Part shown: in pieces, positions 30,969-34,503 of the stretch
Numbering within the stretch: the stretch's first letter is position 1
Layout of the letters: the number at the start of each line of letters is the position of its first letter
Assembly: GCA_002337215.1 (NCBI GenBank)
Contig: DDFO01000046.1
Coordinates: 77,855-112,357, forward strand
Direction of reading: 5' to 3'
DNA: 34,503 nt
Source of the DNA: Phycisphaerales bacterium UBA1926
GTDB taxonomy: Bacteria > Planctomycetota > Phycisphaerae > Phycisphaerales > UBA1924
The notes under the pieces: generated by a model
Told to the model about the DNA's origin: nothing
The model's input: only the letters and a program-made list of their open reading frames with translations
Database searches by the model: none
Made by a program: the position numbers and the translations under genes

Positions 30969-31889
30969 TCAGACAACAGGTGTGCCCTCGCGGGCTGTCA
31001 GTTCGCCGAAGAGCCCTGAGAGCCTGGCGGTCGTCGGGCGGTTGCCGTTCCCGATCGGTCGTCCGTCTACGGTCGCGACCGGCGCGAGTTCGCCCATCGT
31101 CCCGGTCGTGAAGCACTCGTCGGCGCGGTAGACCTCGACCATCGAGATATCGCGTTCGCGGTGTTCGATGCCGTGCGCCCGGCAGAGTTCGAGCACCGTC
31201 GCGCGGGTGATCCCCTCGGGGCAGGCGACGAGCCGGCTCGTCTCGATGATGGGTCCGTCGGGGCCTTTGTTCACGATGAAGACGTGCGTCGCGTTGGTCT
31301 CGGCGAGGAAGCCGCGCGGGTCGAGCATGATCGCGTCGTCGGCCCCGGCGACGTTCGCCTCGATTTTCGCCATGATCGACTGGATGAGGTTGCAGTGGTG
31401 GATCTTGGGGTCCATCGCGTCGGGCGCGAAGCGGCGGATGGAACTGGTGATCAGGCTCAGCCCCGACTCGCCCACGGCGTCGCGGTACACCGGGGCCTTG
31501 TGCTCGGCGAGGACGATGAGCGTCGGGCCCGCCTGGTTCAGGCGGGGGTCCATCCCGCTGGTGATCTTCGTTCCTCTCGAGAGTGTCAGGCGGATGTGGA
31601 CGCCGTCGGTCATCTCGTTCGCGGCGAGGGTCTTTGTGATCTCGGCGATGATCGATTCGTGGGTCGGGATCTCGGCGAAGGCGAGCGCGAGAGCGCTGTG
31701 ACGCAGGCGGTCGAGGTGCTCGGTGAGCTTGAAGATCTTGCCGTTGTAGAGGCGGAGGCCCTCCCACACGGCGTCGCCCCCCTGCACCGCCGAGTCGAAA
31801 GGGCTGATCCCTGCGGTGTCGCGGTGGATCAGTTCACCGTTGATATTGATGAGCAGATCACGGTTCTTTTCGTTGAATGTCTGGAGCAT
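30969..31889 (-). CDS. Class IV aminotransferase (branched-chain/D-amino-acid type)
   Basis: A 306-residue PLP enzyme of fold type IV. I-N-G-E-L-I-H-R-D-T-A-G-I-S-P-F-D-S-A-V-Q-G-G-D-A-V-W-E-G-L-R (16-46) is the family N-terminus. The PLP lysine is K162 in D-P-K-I-H-H-C-N-L; E197 lies in L-A-E-T-N-A-T-H-V-F. The C-terminal P-E-G-I-T-R-A-T-V-L-E-L and T-T-G-T-M-G-E-L-A-P-V motifs are intact. Several segments (S-V/A-V-Q-G-G-D-x-V-W-E-G-L-R, S-R-G-x-K-x-T-S-G-M, K-I-H-H, T-T-G-T-M-G-E-L) match, from memory, the C-terminal half of plant branched-chain aminotransferase-like fusion proteins more closely than ordinary IlvE. It is the last gene of a minus-strand cluster, 34 bases after the ankyrin-like gene. 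Substrate is unknown. Confidence 0.88.
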   Translation of the reverse strand: MLQTFNEKNRDLLININGELIHRDTAGISPFDSAVQGGDAVWEGLRLYNGKIFKLTEHLDRLRHSALALAFAEIPTHESIIAEITKTLAANEMTDGVHIRLTLSRGTKITSGMDPRLNQAGPTLIVLAEHKAPVYRDAVGESGLSLITSSIRRFAPDAMDPKIHHCNLIQSIMAKIEANVAGADDAIMLDPRGFLAETNATHVFIVNKGPDGPIIETSRLVACPEGITRATVLELCRAHGIEHRERDISMVEVYRADECFTTGTMGELAPVATVDGRPIGNGNRPTTARLSGLFGELTAREGTPVV

Positions 31890-31923
31890 TGGCGTGAGTG
31901 TACGGACACGCCCCGCGGTCTGG

Positions 31924-32718
31924 TCAGGCGTCTGTCCGCGTCGCGATCAGCGTTGGCCCTGTGCCATTGAGGGTGAGCGTCGTTGGCGATGGGGAGACGC
32001 GGTCGAACCGGATCACCGCGTGCTCCGCGCCGGCCGGAGAGAACGAGAGCGGGTCTCCGGGTGCCGGTTTCAGGTTTCGCGAACTCGAGCCCGGGCGTTG
32101 CAGGGTGAGCGAACTGGATCGGTCGCTGTACGCGATCTCGAACCGATCCGATGGACCCGTTCCCCACGCGTAGGTGCCGAGGTACGGCGCTGCCGATGCG
32201 GCGTCGAGCGGCACGGGCGGATTGCCGACGAGCCCGATCGATTCGAGGTAGTCGATGACCCGGTCCGCCCTGCCGGCGCGGGCGTGGCTGATGAGCGGGA
32301 TGCTGTGGGGCCCCTTGAGATCGCGGGTGCCGGGGACGTTCTCGATCGTGGCGCGGACGGCATCGACCCGGTCCAGTGTCGCGAGCGTGAACAGGTCGGG
32401 ACGGGCACCGTGTGCGAGCAGCAATTCGATCATCTCGATGTTGCCGACATGGGAGGCGGCGCCGATCGCGGTCTCGTAGTCTCCGAATCCCCAGTCCCAC
32501 GCGGATTTCGCCAGGCCCCGGTTCTGCGCGAGCATGGCTCTCACGCGATCGATCGCGCCGTGGCTTGCGCCGACGAACGATCGGGCGTCATCCGGATCCG
32601 TGGAGGGGAACCGGTCACTCCGGGTGTCGATCGGTTCGGACGAGGCGCGGGCCCCAAAGCCGACAACGCCCACGGTGCCGGCCGCGATGAATGTCCGACG
32701 GGAGAGGCTGGGTGTCAT
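31924..32718 (-). CDS. Tat-exported ankyrin-repeat-like protein
   Basis: A 264-residue protein with a twin-arginine signal at its start (S-R-R-T-F-I-A-A-G-T-V-G-V-V-G-F-G-A-R-A-S-S). Then come two or more ankyrin-like helix pairs: A-R-S-F-V-G-A-S-H-G-A-I-D-R-V-R-A-M-L and A-I-G-A-A-S-H-V-G-N-I-E-M-I-E-L-L-L-A-H-G-A-R-P-D-L-F-T. The C-terminal about 100 residues are predicted beta (Y-L-G-T-Y-A-W-G, F-E-I-A-Y-S-D, a D-R-V-S-P-S-P-T-T-L-T-L-N-G end) and may be a separate small domain. The ATG at 32718 has GGAG 6 bases upstream; the in-frame ATG at 32745 has none. It lies between the sulfotransferase-like gene (91 bases) and the class IV aminotransferase (34 bases). No enzymatic motif is visible. 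Confidence 0.75.
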   Translation of the reverse strand: MTPSLSRRTFIAAGTVGVVGFGARASSEPIDTRSDRFPSTDPDDARSFVGASHGAIDRVRAMLAQNRGLAKSAWDWGFGDYETAIGAASHVGNIEMIELLLAHGARPDLFTLATLDRVDAVRATIENVPGTRDLKGPHSIPLISHARAGRADRVIDYLESIGLVGNPPVPLDAASAAPYLGTYAWGTGPSDRFEIAYSDRSSSLTLQRPGSSSRNLKPAPGDPLSFSPAGAEHAVIRFDRVSPSPTTLTLNGTGPTLIATRTDA

Positions 32719-32809
32719 GGCGTGCTCCAGAGGTGTTTCGATCATCGGCGGAGTGTCTCCCGGGGTTTGATGCCGCCGGGCAGCAGATGTTCCCTCTGCG
32801 GGCGTTGCC

Positions 32810-33619
32810 TCAGGGCATCGCTCTGAATGAGGCGAGGTGGTCGTAGAGGCGTTGGCATTCGGTCAGCACGCCCTTGAGGCGGTCGGGAACCGGCTCGTTC
32901 TTGGGTGTGTACGGCGCGACCCCCGTCGAGGCGTTCACGCTCGCGTACCAGTGGGGGGCCCAGACGCCGTCGTCGGGGTGGGGGCCCGCGGGCCAGGTGA
33001 GCATCGCCGGGTCGAACGAGACACCCACTGCCGCGCACATCGCGGTCAGCCCGGCCTCAGGGTCTTGCAGGATGTCGGCCGCGTCGAAGACGGGGGGCGG
33101 GGTGCCCCCCTTCTCCAGACAGTGGGCGTGCAGGCGGTCGAACAGGCGAACCTGCTGGGGCAGGCCGAGGTCGGCGGGCGTCGGGTTATCGATGACCTTG
33201 ATGAAACTCGTGATCATCTCGGCGGGGTCGCGGATCAGGAAGACGTTGGCGAGCGATCTGATCCAGGCCCGGGCGTCCTCGCCGCGGTCGAAGTCGGCCT
33301 CCATGTCCGCCCGCATCGCGTCGGTGATGTGGTGGGCCATGTGCTTCTGGTACCAAACCAGTTTGCCCCCCGGTACCGGCCCGACGAGCGCGCCGGAGAC
33401 CGTCCGCCAGTCGGTGGGTTGCGAGGCGAGGATCTCGTCGGCCCCGGGGTGGAGCGCGCGCTTCTCGGGGTCGAGCGTGGTCAGATAGTGGGCGTAGAGG
33501 GGTTCATCGACGACAGCGCTGTCTGCCCGGCTCGACCAGGACCGCATCAGAGCGGTGGAGATGTTGCGCGGGCCGGACCAGACCGCGAGTCGGATCGGTT
33601 TGTCTGTGTGCGCGGGCAT
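32810..33619 (-). CDS. Sulfotransferase-like P-loop protein
   Basis: A 269-residue protein. The N-terminal L-A-V-W-S-G-P-R-N-I-S-T-A-L-M-R (11-26) fits the 5'-phosphosulfate-binding loop of sulfotransferases, V-V-D-E-P-L-Y-A-H-Y-L (36-46) follows, and L-I-R-D-P-A-E-M-I-T-S-F (128-139) fits the 3'-phosphate site with the Arg and Ser. The C-terminal half has T-P-P-P-V-F-D-A-A-D-I-L-Q-D-P-E and W-P-A-G-P-H-P-D-D-G-V-W-A-P-H-W-Y-A-S-V. From memory these resemble the N-terminal half of plant branched-chain aminotransferase-like fusion proteins. The start at 33619 is where homology begins. It heads the minus-strand cluster and diverges from glnS (83 bases between starts). Whether it transfers sulfate, and to what, is unknown. 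Confidence 0.8.
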   Translation of the reverse strand: MPAHTDKPIRLAVWSGPRNISTALMRSWSSRADSAVVDEPLYAHYLTTLDPEKRALHPGADEILASQPTDWRTVSGALVGPVPGGKLVWYQKHMAHHITDAMRADMEADFDRGEDARAWIRSLANVFLIRDPAEMITSFIKVIDNPTPADLGLPQQVRLFDRLHAHCLEKGGTPPPVFDAADILQDPEAGLTAMCAAVGVSFDPAMLTWPAGPHPDDGVWAPHWYASVNASTGVAPYTPKNEPVPDRLKGVLTECQRLYDHLASFRAMP

Positions 33620-33702
33620 CTTCGGGAATGTAGCCGAAGTCGTTGTCGGTACCACAGGGTTTCCAGCACACGTTGAGGCCATTTCTGGTCTACATTCATG
33701 GC

Positions 33703-34503
33703 ATGAGCGATCACGCCCCCACAAACGCTGGATCATCACAGGCCTCGGATCGGTCTTCAGACGAGACCAAGTCGGAGAGCCGTCACTTCATCCAGCAGTT
33801 GATCGACACGCACATCGAGAAGGGCCGCTGGGGCGCGCCGGGCGACCGGAGCGTCGTGCGCACACGCTTCCCCCCCGAGCCCAACGGGTTCCTGCACCTG
33901 GGGCACGCCAAGAGCATCACGCTCAACCACGGGCTCGCGGTCGAGTTCGGCGGGAAGTTTCTGCTGCGATTCGACGACACCAACCCCGAGAAAGAAGAGC
34001 AGGTCTTCGTCGATTCGATCATCCGAGATGTCGAGTGGATGGGCGCAACGTGGGAGGGCGAGGTCCGCTATGCGAGCGATTACTTCGAGCTGTTCTATGA
34101 GTGGGCCCAGGATCTGATCCGCAAGGGGCACGCCTACGTCGATGAGCAGACCCCCGAGCAGATCCGTGAGAACAGGGGCGACGCGACGAAGCCGGGGACG
34201 AACTCGCCGTTCCGTGATCGTCCCGCCGAAGAGAGTTTGGACCGGTTTGCGCGCATGAAGGCGGGTGAGTTTCCGAACGGTTCGATGGTGCTGCGTGCCA
34301 AGATCGACATGGCGAGCCCCAACATGAACCTGCGCGACCCGGTGATGTACCGGATCGTCAACACGCCGCACCACCGGACGGGCAGCGACTGGCATATCTA
34401 CCCGATGTACGACTGGGCGCACGGCCTGGAGGATTCGATCGAGGGCATCACCAACTCGATCTGCACGCTCGAGTTCGAGAACCACCGCCCGCTGTACGAC
34501 TGG
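33703..34503 (+). CDS. glnS: Glutaminyl-tRNA synthetase, N-terminal part (cut by window end)
   Basis: The first 267 codons of a class I aminoacyl-tRNA synthetase charging tRNA-Gln. After a hydrophilic Ser/Asp-rich N-terminal extension of about 24 residues comes [10 protein letters not shown]. Then [20 protein letters not shown] carries the ATP-binding HIGH motif as [25 protein letters not shown] and [11 protein letters not shown] are GlnRS-type rather than GluRS-type. The frame is open to the window end, where L-Y-D-W is reached; the KMSKS loop and anticodon-binding domain lie beyond. The ATG at 33703 is preceded out of frame by a minimal ATG-GCA-TGA at 33698-33706. It diverges from the sulfotransferase-like gene. 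Confidence 0.96.
   Translation, partial: MSDHAPTNAGSSQASDRSSDETKSESRHFIQQLIDTHIEKGRWGAPGDRSVVRTRFPPEPNGFLHLGHAKSITLNHGLAVEFGGKFLLRFDDTNPEKEEQVFVDSIIRDVEWMGATWEGEVRYASDYFELFYEWAQDLIRKGHAYVDEQTPEQIRENRGDATKPGTNSPFRDRPAEESLDRFARMKAGEFPNGSMVLRAKIDMASPNMNLRDPVMYRIVNTPHHRTGSDWHIYPMYDWAHGLEDSIEGITNSICTLEFENHRPLYDW

Noticed and set aside
30969..31889. Calling the class IV aminotransferase plain ilvE
   Set aside because: The motifs agree better with the plant aminotransferase-like proteins, and the gene is not with other branched-chain genes, so no symbol was given.

Overview
The window is GC-rich bacterial DNA with dense, mostly intact housekeeping genes. It most resembles Planctomycetota, probably the Phycisphaerae. 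Pointers are a small basic protein of the type I associate with the planctomycete/verrucomicrobial/chlamydial group (26684-26842), two PEP-CTERM-like secreted proteins, paired DUF1579 proteins, a transmembrane Ser/Thr kinase with a TolB-type propeller, and many genes without a clear Shine-Dalgarno site. This placement is inference from gene content; no 16S or ribosomal protein gene is present.

Left edge (1-400): the end of a serine-recombinase gene from a mobile element runs into the 3' end of a tRNA-Pro(CGG) gene on the opposite strand. Its last codons are antisense tRNA sequence, so bases near 189-262 are probably an attachment site and the element lies to the left. Next, 400-3351 (minus strand) carries surE, an inositol-monophosphatase-family gene and galU, all leading toward the tRNA. 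At 3693-6923 (plus strand) cystathionine beta-synthase and cystathionine gamma-lyase form a reverse-transsulfuration pair, separated by a nested palindrome, followed by a small membrane protein.

Middle (6960-22976): two DUF1579 genes, then a ribBX-like riboflavin gene whose GTP-cyclohydrolase-II half has lost its zinc and catalytic residues, preceded by a free-standing carrier-protein/thioesterase gene. A SulP anion transporter (plus) converges on a long minus-strand run: DUF971, recG, polX, an ECF sigma factor, a membrane protein that is probably its anti-sigma factor, trmB and a receptor-type Ser/Thr kinase. Gaps in this run are short (sigma and anti-sigma overlap by 4 bases), so sigma, anti-sigma, trmB and kinase may be co-transcribed.

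Right (23016-34503): pyrF; a PEP-CTERM-like protein with a strong terminator; an isolated nuoI; a SPOR-like membrane protein; the small basic protein with its own terminator; a class I/II aminotransferase; a putative outer-membrane protein and a secreted esterase-like hydrolase diverging from a region with three 11-bp tandem repeats; a second PEP-CTERM-like protein; a minus-strand cluster of a sulfotransferase-like protein, a Tat-exported ankyrin-like protein and a class IV aminotransferase; and the start of glnS, cut by the window end.

The most interesting points are (1) the sulfotransferase-like and class IV aminotransferase genes, which look like the two halves of a plant fusion protein, in the same order; (2) the recombinase/tRNA-Pro junction, where a conserved recombinase motif is also a perfect palindrome placed like a tRNA terminator; (3) the degenerate RibBX next to an orphan carrier-thioesterase; and (4) several unexplained palindromic or tandem-repeat intergenic elements.
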